Positions 53,063 through 61,469 of a stretch of DNA of 64,000 bases are shown here, in pieces. Each line of letters begins with the position of its first letter. Position 1 is the first letter of the stretch. The DNA comes from Alphaproteobacteria bacterium AO1-B. Its GTDB lineage: Bacteria > Pseudomonadota > Alphaproteobacteria > Rhizobiales > Stappiaceae. A program made the position numbers and the translations under genes. The notes under the pieces were generated by a model, which was given only the letters and a program-made list of their open reading frames with translations, made no database searches and was not told the DNA's origin. Location: contig MLAX01000001.1 in the NCBI GenBank assembly GCA_001890945.1, positions 1,302,001 through 1,366,000 of the forward strand, written 5' to 3'.

Positions 53063-54013
53063 TTAAGCGCTTGCCGCCGTTGGGGAAGTCTTGAGACCGT
53101 TGCGGGCGGTGACCATCACCTCCACACGGGTTGGCCCGACCACATCCTCAAGCCGCCCCGACACCTTGTCCTTGAAAACGTCGACGTCATGGGCCTCGAT
53201 GGGCTTCAGCGGATCAATGTAGATGGCGGCATAGTGCATGCGCCCGGCTTGCAGCACTGCAACCCGATGCAGCTTGTAACCATGTTCTTTTGCAAGATCG
53301 CGGGCAACGCGGGATACCTTTGAATAAGTCTTTCGTGGCGCGCTGGTGCCGGACAGGTCGGCCAGTGTGGACCGGAATGAAGAGAGTGGCTGCCAAATGA
53401 TCACCAGGATCAGCAGCACCACAATCACCGCGTCGCCAATCGGCACATAGGGTCCAAGAGGCGTGTCTTGCAAGAAGGGCAGAGACAGGAGTGCTGCGCC
53501 AGTGCCGACGCTCAAGGCCCCGTCAATCATGGCGGCCCGGGATTCGGTTTTCAGCACTGCGCTGCGTTTGCCTGTCTTGCGGTATGCGCGGTGATAATTG
53601 AAGGCAAGGGCAAGACAGATTGCCACAATGACCACCGAGTAGATGACTATCGGTCCGAAGACCAGTTCCGGCACGTCGCCGCCAGTGAAGAAGGTCCAGA
53701 TCTTGGTACCTGAGACAAAGCCTGCAAAGACCAGGATGCCGATCAAAATGAGACTGCGAAAGGTAACATAAAGCACCTCATCGAAGTCATGCCCCCACGG
53801 GCGGCTGCGGGTGGCGGGTAGACCGACGCGCGCGCCAATCCGCGCAGCAGCAATCGCTGAAACGAAGTTGACGGCCGAATAAAGCCCATCCACGAGCATG
53901 GCGTCCGAGCGGGACAGCCAGGATGCCAGAATGCCGGCAAACGCCATGAACAGGTTCGACCATTTCCCGACGGTCAAGGCACGCTGCTCGATCAGCAGTT
54001 CCGGGGACGCCAT
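53063..54013 (-). CDS. cation diffusion facilitator family transporter
   Basis: A 316-residue membrane protein with about six helices. The first metal site region is SRSDAMLVDGLYSAVNFVSA (D-x-x-x-D) and the second ESRAAMIDGALSVGTGAALL, where the usual His is replaced by Ala (A-A-M-I-D), so metal choice may differ from zinc-type members. A cytoplasmic C-terminal domain (about 215-310) includes YAAIYIDPLKPIEAHDVDVF. It probably exports iron, manganese or another divalent cation by proton exchange. ATG 54013 has GGAG upstream; it is 19 bases from the HerA-like gene stop. Confidence 0.85.
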   Translation of the reverse strand: MASPELLIEQRALTVGKWSNLFMAFAGILASWLSRSDAMLVDGLYSAVNFVSAIAAARIGARVGLPATRSRPWGHDFDEVLYVTFRSLILIGILVFAGFVSGTKIWTFFTGGDVPELVFGPIVIYSVVIVAICLALAFNYHRAYRKTGKRSAVLKTESRAAMIDGALSVGTGAALLSLPFLQDTPLGPYVPIGDAVIVVLLILVIIWQPLSSFRSTLADLSGTSAPRKTYSKVSRVARDLAKEHGYKLHRVAVLQAGRMHYAAIYIDPLKPIEAHDVDVFKDKVSGRLEDVVGPTRVEVMVTARNGLKTSPTAASA

Positions 54014-54032
54014 CGCCGTTTCTCCGTTCTTA

Positions 54033-55592
54033 TCAATTGCCGCGTTTCAAGGATCCCATCAGACCGCGCACGAGGGCACGTCCAAGCGATGTACCGAAGC
54101 TTCGGGCAGCTGACTTCAAACCGGCTTCGAAAGCCGTGTCCCGCTGGCTGCGCCGCTGCGTCCGCCGCTGGCGGCTCTGCCGGCGCGGACGGTCGTCACG
54201 TCCAAAATCCGGCAATTGAAAACCCGAACGCGTGCGGCGCGGTTCGCCGTGTTTTTCAGCGAACTTATCGTCTTTTTCCGCCTGCCTTTGTTCCATCCGC
54301 TGGGTCTCTTCGGCCCGGTTCATCAGAACTTCATAGGCAGATACCCGATCTCTTTGACGCTCATAGAGCCCGAAGACGGGGCTGGACTGGATTAAGGTCC
54401 TTCGTTCCGCTTGGGTGATTGGCCCTAATTGTGAACAGGGCGGCCGGATCAGCGTGCGCTGAACGATGGAGGGAATGCCTTTGCCTTCCAGTGTCGAGAC
54501 CAGTGCTTCGCCAACGCCAAGTTCGGTAATGACACGTTCGGTATCGAGATCCGGGTTGGGCCGAAAGGTTTCGGCTGCCGCCCGCACTGCCTTTTGATCG
54601 CGCGGCGTGAACGCGCGCAGGGCATGCTGGATCCGGTTGCCGAGCTGCGCCAGCACAGTCTCGGGGATGTCCAGCGGGTTTTGCGTGACGAAATAGACCC
54701 CGACCCCCTTGGAGCGGATCAGACGCACCACCTGTTCCACTTTTTCCAGAAGCGCTTTGGGAGCGCCGTTGAACAAAAGATGCGCTTCGTCGAAGAAGAA
54801 GACGAGCTTCGGCTTGTCCGGATCTCCAACTTCAGGGAGTTCTTCAAAGAGTTCGGAGAGCAGCCAAAGCAGGAACACCGCATAAAGACGCGGCGCCGTC
54901 ATCAGCTTGTCGGCAGCCAGGATATTCACCATGCCGCGGCCGTCCGGGGCCGTCCGGATGAAGTCGCGGATGTCGAGCGCCGGTTCACCAAAGAAATGCT
55001 CGCCACCCTGACGCTCCAGAACCAACAGTCGCCGCTGAATGGCACCAATCGAGGATTTCGAGACGTTGCCATAGACGGTGGAAAGCTCGGAAGCCCGCTC
55101 GGCCACATGGGTCAGCATGGCCCTCAAATCCTTCAGATCGAGGAGCAGCAGGCCTTCGTCATCGGCGAGCTCGAACAGGACATTGAGCACGCCTTCCTGG
55201 GTGTCGTTCAGCTCCAAAAGCCGGGCCAGGAGCAGGGGGCCGATTTCCGATACGGTCGTGCGGATCGGATGGCCTTGTTTGCCGAGCAGATCCCAAAAGG
55301 CCGTCGGTACGGCCTCATAGTCGTAAGTCTTGTCGATCCCGACTTCTTTGGCACGCTTTTCCAGGAAGTCCTTGGAGGTGCCGGCTGCTGCCAGACCCGA
55401 AAGATCTCCTTTGATATCGGAGCAGAACACCGGCACTCCGGCTTTGGAAAATCCTTCTGCAAGGATCTGCAGCGAAACGGTTTTGCCGGTTCCGGTTGCC
55501 CCGGCAATCAGGCCGTGGCGGTTGGCCAGTTTCAATGAAAGCGCTTCGTCCTTGCCGCTGAACCCAACAAAAATCTGACTGTCCTTACTCAC
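54033..55592 (-). CDS. HerA-like ATPase (DUF853 family)
   Basis: A 519-residue ATPase. Walker A is in [19 protein letters not shown] (about 28-46), Walker B in [12 protein letters not shown], and an arginine-finger/sensor region [20 protein letters not shown]. The basic C-terminal tail ([16 protein letters not shown]) may bind nucleic acid. DUF853 proteins are related to HerA/FtsK translocases; many are annotated as helicases, but their role is unproven. Starts with GTG after GGGGGACGAAT. No NurA nuclease is adjacent, so this is not a HerA-NurA pair. Confidence 0.9.
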   Translation of the reverse strand: MSKDSQIFVGFSGKDEALSLKLANRHGLIAGATGTGKTVSLQILAEGFSKAGVPVFCSDIKGDLSGLAAAGTSKDFLEKRAKEVGIDKTYDYEAVPTAFWDLLGKQGHPIRTTVSEIGPLLLARLLELNDTQEGVLNVLFELADDEGLLLLDLKDLRAMLTHVAERASELSTVYGNVSKSSIGAIQRRLLVLERQGGEHFFGEPALDIRDFIRTAPDGRGMVNILAADKLMTAPRLYAVFLLWLLSELFEELPEVGDPDKPKLVFFFDEAHLLFNGAPKALLEKVEQVVRLIRSKGVGVYFVTQNPLDIPETVLAQLGNRIQHALRAFTPRDQKAVRAAAETFRPNPDLDTERVITELGVGEALVSTLEGKGIPSIVQRTLIRPPCSQLGPITQAERRTLIQSSPVFGLYERQRDRVSAYEVLMNRAEETQRMEQRQAEKDDKFAEKHGEPRRTRSGFQLPDFGRDDRPRRQSRQRRTQRRSQRDTAFEAGLKSAARSFGTSLGRALVRGLMGSLKRGN

Positions 55593-55756
55593 ATTCGTCC
55601 CCCGAATCCGTCCCTTACGGAAACAACCTAGCCCAGTCTTTTGAAAATTGCGCGTGTTAGACCAAATGCCGTCGACGAAGCTGTCATCGAGCCTGTATAG
55701 GGAGGCAACTTCAAACTTGCCGGAGGTTCCCGGCGCAATCTTCAGGACGTGACAAC

Positions 55757-56146
55757 ATGCAAGAACTGATCAGCCGCATCATGGCAAGAGCGGGCATCGA
55801 ACAGCAGCAGGCCGAGGATGGTCTTGGGATTATCCTGGGCTTTTTGAACAAGGAAGCACCGGCAGAAAAAATGCAGCAGGTGCTCGATGCTTTGCCGGGC
55901 GCTGCCGATCTTCTGGCCGCGCGCGCAGGAACCAGTGGCGGAGGCCTTCTGGGCGGCCTTGGCAATATGATGGGTGGCACCATGGGCGCGATGGCAGCGC
56001 TCAACGAGCTCAACAAAGCGGGGCTCGGCATGGGTGAAATACAAGGGCTTGTCAAAGAACTCGTCTCTTATGCTAAAGAAAAAGCCGGGGATGACGTTGT
56101 TGATGAGGTTATTGCGAAAATTCCGGGACTGAGCCAGATCGTCTAA
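55757..56146 (+). CDS. small DUF2780-like protein
   Basis: A 129-residue cytoplasmic-type protein: [40 protein letters not shown], then a Gly/Met-rich linker ([20 protein letters not shown]) and a final helix [20 protein letters not shown] ending IPGLSQIV. The helix-Gly/Met-helix arrangement and the ALPGAADLL and IPGL pieces resemble DUF2780 (VcgC/VcgE) proteins, whose function is unknown. It diverges from the HerA-like gene and is followed 44 bases later by the DUF4332 gene. Confidence 0.7.
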   Translation: MQELISRIMARAGIEQQQAEDGLGIILGFLNKEAPAEKMQQVLDALPGAADLLAARAGTSGGGLLGGLGNMMGGTMGAMAALNELNKAGLGMGEIQGLVKELVSYAKEKAGDDVVDEVIAKIPGLSQIV

Positions 56147-56190
56147 GTGCCCCAGGGTTCGGCCGCCGGTGCAACGGGAGTGAATTGAGG

Positions 56191-56598
56191 ATGTCTTATT
56201 CCATCGATGAGATCGAGGGCATCGGCCCGACATATGCGGCCAAACTCGGCGAAATCGGCATCAAGACAACGGAAGCGTATCTTGAGCGGGCAAAGGACCC
56301 GAAGGGCCGCAAGGCGCTGGAAGAGGAAACCGGCATTGACGGCAAGCGCATCCTCAAATGGGCCAACATGGCCGATCTGATGCGCATCAGCGGCGTCGGC
56401 GAAGAGTATTCCGAACTTCTGGAAGCGGCCGGTGTGGACACCGTCAAGGAACTCAAGCACCGCAACGCGGCGAACCTTGCCGCGAAAATGAAAGAAGTGA
56501 ACGAAGAAAAAAGCCTTGTGCGCCAGGTGCCGAGCGAAACTCAGGTCACCAAGTGGGTCGATCAGGCCAAAGAACTGGCCCCGATGATGACCTACTGA
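56191..56598 (+). CDS. DUF4332 helix-hairpin-helix protein
   Basis: A 135-residue protein with two helix-hairpin-helix-type units: IDEIEGIGPTYAAKLGEIGI (about 5-24) and ADLMRISGVGEEYSELLEAAG (about 56-76), then KHRNAANLAAKMKEVNEEK. This matches DUF4332, a small domain that is probably a nucleic-acid or protein-binding module. ATG 56191 follows GGGAG about ten bases upstream. Co-directional with the DUF2780-like gene and followed by a GC-rich hairpin terminator. Confidence 0.86.
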   Translation: MSYSIDEIEGIGPTYAAKLGEIGIKTTEAYLERAKDPKGRKALEEETGIDGKRILKWANMADLMRISGVGEEYSELLEAAGVDTVKELKHRNAANLAAKMKEVNEEKSLVRQVPSETQVTKWVDQAKELAPMMTY

Positions 56599-56627
56599 TC
56601 GTTCCGGTCAGTCCATCTGTTTTGCAG

Positions 56628-56660
56628 CGGGCGCGCCATCGGCGCGCCCGTCTGTTCTTC
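56628..56660 (+). terminator. terminator after the DUF4332 gene
   Basis: Ten-base stem CGGGCGCGCC / GGCGCGCCCG around an ATC loop, followed by TCTGTTCTTC. It lies 29 bases after the stop; the T-run is interrupted, so efficiency is uncertain. Confidence 0.65.
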
Positions 56661-56691
56661 AGAAACGGTGCATAGGTGTTTTAGGCGAGGT

Positions 56692-57270
56692 TCAAAGCGA
56701 GGCGCTTGTTGGCGCGGAAGCCAGGACACGTTCGGCGCGCCAGTCTTCAAGCGGTTTTGCGGGAGCGATTTCCTCCACCAGCCCTGTTGCGACATCATAA
56801 AGGGTCGCCGAGACAGAAATCCCGCCGGGCACCTGTGCAGCCGCGCAGAGCCGGTCGATATCGCCCATCAAGTCGGACCTTTGATCGTGGATCGCATATT
56901 CCGAGACGTCGATGCCCATCTTTTCTTTCATCATCGCCTGCATTTCCGGCTGCGCCAGCCTTTGCGCGCCGCACTGGGTGTGTTGCATGAGAATGACGTT
57001 GAACCTCGGCTCCTGGCCATTTGTTGCCGCGCGAACCAGCGCCGCCAGGGTCGCGACCTCCTCGATCACAGCACGGGTTACCCGCCCGCCGGTATTTCGG
57101 ATCACGACGGCGTCTCCAAGCTCGAGTCCGAAGAGGTGGGCCGGATCGGTGCGGGCATCAAGGCAAGCGATGATGAGGGTTTGCAGTGTCGGCAATATGG
57201 GCAGGTCCGCCTGGTCGAAACTGGAGGCAAACGCCTTGTTGCGGTTAAGGAGCTCTGATTGCGGGGTCAT
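56692..57270 (-). CDS. beta-class carbonic anhydrase
   Basis: A 192-residue enzyme interconverting carbon dioxide and bicarbonate. Zinc ligands and the dyad are visible: C36-x-D38-x-R40 in IIACLDARTDP, H97 and C100 in ILMQHTQCG, and VVIRNTGGRVT for the substrate pocket. The layout fits short beta-class members. The start was put at ATG 57270 with AAGGA ten bases upstream; a TTG eight codons earlier is possible. It follows the NmrA-like gene on the same strand by 30 bases and may be co-expressed with it. Confidence 0.88.
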   Translation of the reverse strand: MTPQSELLNRNKAFASSFDQADLPILPTLQTLIIACLDARTDPAHLFGLELGDAVVIRNTGGRVTRAVIEEVATLAALVRAATNGQEPRFNVILMQHTQCGAQRLAQPEMQAMMKEKMGIDVSEYAIHDQRSDLMGDIDRLCAAAQVPGGISVSATLYDVATGLVEEIAPAKPLEDWRAERVLASAPTSASL

Positions 57271-57300
57271 AGGGGATAATCCTTGTCGGTTCAAAGTGGC

Positions 57301-58407
57301 TCAAGCGACGCGGGCCGTGGGGAGGGTTATGGATGCAGGTTGATGTGTTGCCTGCCAGGCAGCGTCGTCTTGTGCGTACATCGGCGCGGACAACTGGACG
57401 TAATCCCGCTCCGCTTCGGCGCGCTTCAGGTCAAACGGCCGGGTTGCCAGGATCTTGGCAAAGCGGGCCATGGCGCCGAGGCTTCGCAAGGGGCTTTTCA
57501 CCAGTCCGGGTTGGCCGGCTGCATGTTTGCGCACAATCGCTTCAAAGCTTTCCGGTTCTTGCCCGCCAATTCGTGCAACGTGATCCGTCGGTGCGTTCAC
57601 TGCAAAGCTGCCACGCCGGTATTCGGCTGCATAAAGGGCAAGCTGCGTGACGGCGGCAACGGAGTAATTGGAGGGCGGCAGAGCCTTGAGCGCCTTCACC
57701 ATCATCCGTTCGGAAATGTCCATGTAGCGTACCCGGCGGCGCAGCGCGCGGCTCATGGCGGCGGCAATGTCATTGGGAGAAAGCAGTTCGGGCCCTGTCG
57801 GACGGTAAGTCTGACCGGCATGTTTTGCGGGATCGGTCAGGGCCGCCACCACAACGCGTGCAATGTCTTCGTTCGACGGCGGTGCATTTTTCTTCTGATC
57901 CCCCGCACCAAGCGGCATGGTGAAGAGGCCCAGATGCGCGGCCATGTCGAGAACCATCAGGTAGTTGTCCGCAAACCAGCCGGGATTGACGGTGGTGACC
58001 GACATTTCCGGACGCATTCTGATCAGGACGTCGCCAAGATACACTTCCCGCGTAAACAGCGACGGGTGGTCTGCACTTGAGAGCCACTGGCTGAGGGTGA
58101 CGACATGTTCCAGCTTGGCCTCATGGGCCGCTGCCGTGAAAACGGCGTTGAAGTGTAGGCCATTTGGTGCCGTCGGAGCGCATTGATAGGCGCGGCTCAC
58201 ACCAGTCATCGCGGTGCGCATATCGGTCAGCGAGTATTGATTGCCGACGAACACCTCCGCACCGGCCCGTTCCAGCGTTTCTGACCGATGGTCCTTCCGG
58301 CGCACGAAGGCGCGCACCGGATAGCCTTGCTGGCGGAGCTGCAGGGTGACGTGCAGGCCGGTTTTTCCGGCGGCACTGGTCACGAGAATTTTGGGAAGGG
58401 TCTTCAT
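57301..58407 (-). CDS. NmrA-like NAD(P)-binding protein
   Basis: A 368-residue atypical short-chain dehydrogenase. The NAD(P) loop is ILVTSAAGKTGLHVTLQLRQ (about 7-26; T-x-x-x-G-x-x-G), with RAFVRRKDHRSETLERAGAE as the second strand region and TVNPGWFADNYLMV in the place of the usual catalytic YxxxK, which is not visible. NmrA/HSCARG-type proteins sense redox cofactor balance; QOR2-like quinone reductases also have this form. It diverges from a TetR gene with two operator-like dyads between, so it is probably induced when that repressor is released. AAGGA precedes the ATG. Confidence 0.85.
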   Translation of the reverse strand: MKTLPKILVTSAAGKTGLHVTLQLRQQGYPVRAFVRRKDHRSETLERAGAEVFVGNQYSLTDMRTAMTGVSRAYQCAPTAPNGLHFNAVFTAAAHEAKLEHVVTLSQWLSSADHPSLFTREVYLGDVLIRMRPEMSVTTVNPGWFADNYLMVLDMAAHLGLFTMPLGAGDQKKNAPPSNEDIARVVVAALTDPAKHAGQTYRPTGPELLSPNDIAAAMSRALRRRVRYMDISERMMVKALKALPPSNYSVAAVTQLALYAAEYRRGSFAVNAPTDHVARIGGQEPESFEAIVRKHAAGQPGLVKSPLRSLGAMARFAKILATRPFDLKRAEAERDYVQLSAPMYAQDDAAWQATHQPASITLPTARVA

Positions 58408-58423
58408 GCGCGATGTCCTTAAT

Positions 58424-58464
58424 GATGATAGTTGTCATCTATAAATTAGATGATATACGTCATC
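58424..58464. promoter_or_regulatory. paired operator dyads in the NmrA/TetR divergent promoter
   Basis: GATGATAGTTGTCATC (58424-58439) and GATGATATACGTCATC (58449-58464) are near-identical pseudo-palindromes with arms GATGA and TCATC, 25 bases apart. They fill the gap between divergent start codons (58407 and 58497). Such pairs are typical TetR-repressor operators covering both promoters. Confidence 0.75.
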
Positions 58465-58496
58465 ATTAGTGTCAAGAAGATTTTCGGAGGCTTTTG

Positions 58497-59093
58497 ATGC
58501 CGCGTGTGTCGAACGAAGAAAAACAACGAAATCACAACAAGATAGTCGATGCAGCCGCCCGATTGTTTCGGGAGAACGGGATCGAAATGACCAGTGTTGC
58601 CGATGTGATGAAGGCCGCCGGCCTGACACATGGCGGGTTCTACAGACACTTTGGCTCAAAGGAAGGTTTGATCTCAGCTGCGCTGGATCGCGCGGTCGAT
58701 GACGTCTTGAAAGAGGGCGAAGAGGCCCCGGAGGGGGCAGCGCGCGCACTGGCGCGGGACGCCTACATCGCACGGTATCTTTCGGAAGATCATTTGTCGG
58801 GGCGTGGCAAAGGATGTCCGTTGGCAGCCTTGGGAACGGAACTCGTCCGGATGAACGGGGCCCCACAGGACGCTGCTAAAAATGCGGTCGATCGCACGGT
58901 CCGTTTGCTTAATCTTGGCGAGGGGAAACGGGGTCCGAAGGGGCAGGCCGTACTTGCCCTCCTGCTTGGTTCCGCGGTTCTGGCCCGCTTGACGGACGGC
59001 GATGACGACAAGGCCAAGATGTTGGAGGCTGCAAAGACCGCCGCGGCGCTGATTGAGGACGCGTGGCCGGTCGAGACGGACGCAAACACTTAA
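58497..59093 (+). CDS. TetR-family transcriptional regulator
   Basis: A 198-residue regulator with helix-turn-helix at about 10-55 (KIVDAAARLFRENGIEMTSV, MKAAGLTHGGFYRHFGSKE) and a C-terminal domain including GKGCPLAALGTELVRMNG. This is like the TetR subgroup that represses quinone or electrophile reductases. ATG 58497 is used, preceded by a GGAG site (58485-58488); TTG just before is possible. Autoregulation and control of the divergent NmrA-like gene through the paired dyads are likely. Ligand unknown. Confidence 0.9.
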   Translation: MPRVSNEEKQRNHNKIVDAAARLFRENGIEMTSVADVMKAAGLTHGGFYRHFGSKEGLISAALDRAVDDVLKEGEEAPEGAARALARDAYIARYLSEDHLSGRGKGCPLAALGTELVRMNGAPQDAAKNAVDRTVRLLNLGEGKRGPKGQAVLALLLGSAVLARLTDGDDDKAKMLEAAKTAAALIEDAWPVETDANT

Positions 59094-59165
59094 GGTCCTG
59101 TTCAGAACGGCCAATCGTGCTATCAGGTTCAGACAATAAGAACTTTTGGCAAGGGTTGGGCGAAA

Positions 59166-60443
59166 ATGAACGCAGCGGTTTCCTGGGATGCAGCAACGGT
59201 GGGTGAGCGGCTGGACGCAGCCCTGGAGAAGGCCAATAGCGACCCGGCGGCGGCTCATGTCTACATCAAGCTCCTGGAGACCCGGGCCCGCCAGCAGGTG
59301 GCGAAAGCGGCTGAAAATGACGGTCCGCTCAAAGGAGCGCTGATCAGCGTCAAGGCGCTGTTCGACGTTGCCGGGGAAGTGACGACGTCTGCCACGACCG
59401 TTCTGAAAAACGATCCGCCGGCACCAGAGGATGCACCCGCGATTGCCCGGCTGGATGCGGCAGGTGCGGTGTTCACCGGCCTGACCAACATGTCCGAATT
59501 CGCCTATTCCGGGCTTGGCCTCAATCCCCATTACGGCACGCCGGAAAACGCGCTTTATCCAGGCTGTGCGCCGGGCGGATCGACCAGCGGCGGGGCGGTC
59601 GCCGTAGCGCTGGGCCTGTGCGATATTGCGATTGGCAGCGACACCGGCGGATCCCTGCGCATTCCGGCGGCGTTCAACGGCATCACCGGTTTTAAGCCGA
59701 CACAAAGCTCTGTTTCGATGGAAGGCGGCAAACCGCTGTCCGACAGTCTGGACAGTTTTGGCCCGATGGCAAAAACCGTCGCGGAATGTGAACTCGCCTG
59801 GCAGGTGATGGCAGGGCGGGAAACCATCCCGGTGGAGCCCAAGGCAGCCCGCCTCGTGGTGCCGAAAAACTTCGGATTTGATGAGATCGAAGCGCCCGTT
59901 GCCGAGGGTTTCAAGGCCGTCGTAGAAAAACTGCGCGAGGCCGGTTTAGAGGTTGTCGAGAAGGATCTCGCCGTCATCGATCTCTACGCAAAGGTTCCGC
60001 CGTGGCACATGACGTCTGTGGAATCGCGGGCGCACTACGAGGATCATTTCCAGTCATCACCGGAACAGTTCGACCCACGGGTGCATGCGCGCATGGGCCG
60101 GGCGGAAGAGATTTCCGCCGTTGAGTACCGGCAGACGCTGAATCGGCGTCAAACCTTGATTGAGGCCTTTGCCGAGGAGGTCGGCAGCGACATTCTCTTG
60201 CTTCCGACGACACCCATACTGCCGCCGAAGATTGCGGATCTGGCGGACGATGGCGACTTCAACCGGCTCAATCTTCTAGCCCTGCGCAATCCCTCACTCG
60301 CCAATGTCTGCGATGGCTGCGGCATCGCGCTGCCTTTCATAAACGCCGGCAAAACTTTAAGCGCCATGCTGGTTGCACCGGGCGGTCAGGACGAGAAGCT
60401 GCTCGCCTGCGCCAAGGCGGTGGAGACCGTTCTGGGAGGTTAG
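59166..60443 (+). CDS. amidase-signature-family amidase
   Basis: A 425-residue hydrolase. The Ser-cisSer-Lys triad is visible as K63 (ALISVKALFDVAG), S139 (PGGSTSGGAVAVAL) and nucleophile S163 (GSDTGGSLRIPAAF), with spacing equal to other family members. The region LPTTPILPPKIADL is the usual C-terminal substrate loop. Length is that of a stand-alone amidase rather than GatA (about 490), and no gatB/gatC is nearby. It cleaves an unknown amide. ATG 59166 follows TTGGGCGAAA, a weak ribosome site. The next gene starts four bases after its stop. Confidence 0.9.
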   Translation: MNAAVSWDAATVGERLDAALEKANSDPAAAHVYIKLLETRARQQVAKAAENDGPLKGALISVKALFDVAGEVTTSATTVLKNDPPAPEDAPAIARLDAAGAVFTGLTNMSEFAYSGLGLNPHYGTPENALYPGCAPGGSTSGGAVAVALGLCDIAIGSDTGGSLRIPAAFNGITGFKPTQSSVSMEGGKPLSDSLDSFGPMAKTVAECELAWQVMAGRETIPVEPKAARLVVPKNFGFDEIEAPVAEGFKAVVEKLREAGLEVVEKDLAVIDLYAKVPPWHMTSVESRAHYEDHFQSSPEQFDPRVHARMGRAEEISAVEYRQTLNRRQTLIEAFAEEVGSDILLLPTTPILPPKIADLADDGDFNRLNLLALRNPSLANVCDGCGIALPFINAGKTLSAMLVAPGGQDEKLLACAKAVETVLGG

Positions 60444-60447
60444 GTCC

Positions 60448-61116
60448 GTGGCAGAGGAAATCTGGGTCAGCAGTGTACGAAGCAACTATTTACTGGGAAA
60501 TAAGCTCGGTATTCGTGAAAAACACTTTGGGCAGGATTGGGCGCCGCCTCAGTTTGAAATGGGAGCGCCGACCGAAGAAAATATGAAAAATGTGAATCGG
60601 GCTTCGCAAGGCGAGAAACTAAGCCGGGAAGAATTCGTAGAATCCGCCTATGTTTTTGATCAAAAAAGATGGTCTCGGGTCAAAGACTTGTTTTGGGTGG
60701 ATGGATTTATCGCCGTAAAAGGAAAACTGGCAGAACTGCTCAAGGACTTTGATCTTGGCGATGGCGAGCTTGTCGAGTTTCCGATCTACGAAATGGACAA
60801 GACGACACGGCTACCGGGGCCATTTTATTTTCTGAACTTCGGGTCTCAGAAGGACAGCCTTGTTCCGGAGGAGAGCGTGAATGTCGTCGCTACAGCGCGC
60901 AACCCGCAAACCGGGTTTCATCGCTGGAAAGCTTCGATCGAGCCACAAGATTTTGATATCGCTGTCTCTGCCTCCTCTCTTCTAGGCGCCGATATCTGGA
61001 TTGACCCCAAGCTTAGGGGGAAGATCTTCATGAGCGGCGCTCTCCACGACGCGATCGAAGCCGCCAAGCTGCGAATTGATTTCGAATTTGCAAGAGCGCG
61101 GATAGTTCCGGATTAG
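60448..61116 (+). CDS. Imm11-like (DUF1629) hypothetical protein
   Basis: A 222-residue soluble protein, acidic and aromatic-rich, with no signal peptide. A middle segment GFIAVKGKLAELLKDFDLGD, then FPIYEMDKTTRLPGPFYFLN, and a C-terminal stretch KIFMSGALHDAIEAAKLRID with FEFARARIV match the layout of the Imm11/DUF1629 immunity-protein family by eye. No toxin gene is next to it. GTG 60448 follows TGGGAGGTTAGGTCC, four bases after the amidase stop, so it is translated with the amidase. Its codon use looks more AT-rich than the amidase. The family assignment is moderate. Confidence 0.6.
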   Translation: MAEEIWVSSVRSNYLLGNKLGIREKHFGQDWAPPQFEMGAPTEENMKNVNRASQGEKLSREEFVESAYVFDQKRWSRVKDLFWVDGFIAVKGKLAELLKDFDLGDGELVEFPIYEMDKTTRLPGPFYFLNFGSQKDSLVPEESVNVVATARNPQTGFHRWKASIEPQDFDIAVSASSLLGADIWIDPKLRGKIFMSGALHDAIEAAKLRIDFEFARARIVPD

Positions 61117-61469
61117 ACCGGCGATGTGCGGCCCATCGAATTGGGCCGACGCCCCATGCGACGCCAGCCATAACATCCGGGTTATGGCGGTCATTGGATG
61201 CGCCGCAGCCATCCAATATCTCCATCCGTCATTGCCGGACTTGATCCGGCAATCCATTCCGTTGCCTGACCTCACGGTTCCCTGTGGCAATCGCAACTGA
61301 AACGGCATGGATTACCCGGTCAAGCCGGGTAATGACGGAGGAGGTTTTTAGTGCGGTGCTCCCCACTCCGGCGCTGAGGTCTGACACTAGGGACACCACC
61401 GTGTGATGCAAACGTTTCGCTCTTGCTGGATACAACCGGCGAACGCCCAGCCCCGAAGTTTCGTCCCAA
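61117..61469. other. intergenic region carrying the repeat doublet
   Basis: About 350 bases between convergent genes. It holds the palindromic doublet and no convincing reading frame. No insertion-sequence remnant was seen beyond the doublet. Confidence 0.5.
61227..61337. repeat. inverted doublet of palindromic repeats (REP/MITE-like)
   Basis: Unit 1 (61227-61257) reads CGTCATTGCCGGACTTGATC continuing CGGCAATCCAT; unit 2 (61307-61337) is its near-complementary mirror, ATGGATTACCCGGTCAAGCC continuing GGGTAATGACG. Each unit is itself a hairpin (TTGCCGGA/TCCGGCAA and TTACCCGG/CCGGGTAA), and the pair forms a larger inverted repeat with a 49-base centre. This is the arrangement of REP doublets or small non-autonomous elements. 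Confidence 0.78.

Noticed and set aside
58674..59705. Minus-strand frame opposite the TetR and amidase genes
   Set aside because: Crosses two recognised genes on the other strand; product is arginine/cysteine-rich and shadow-like.
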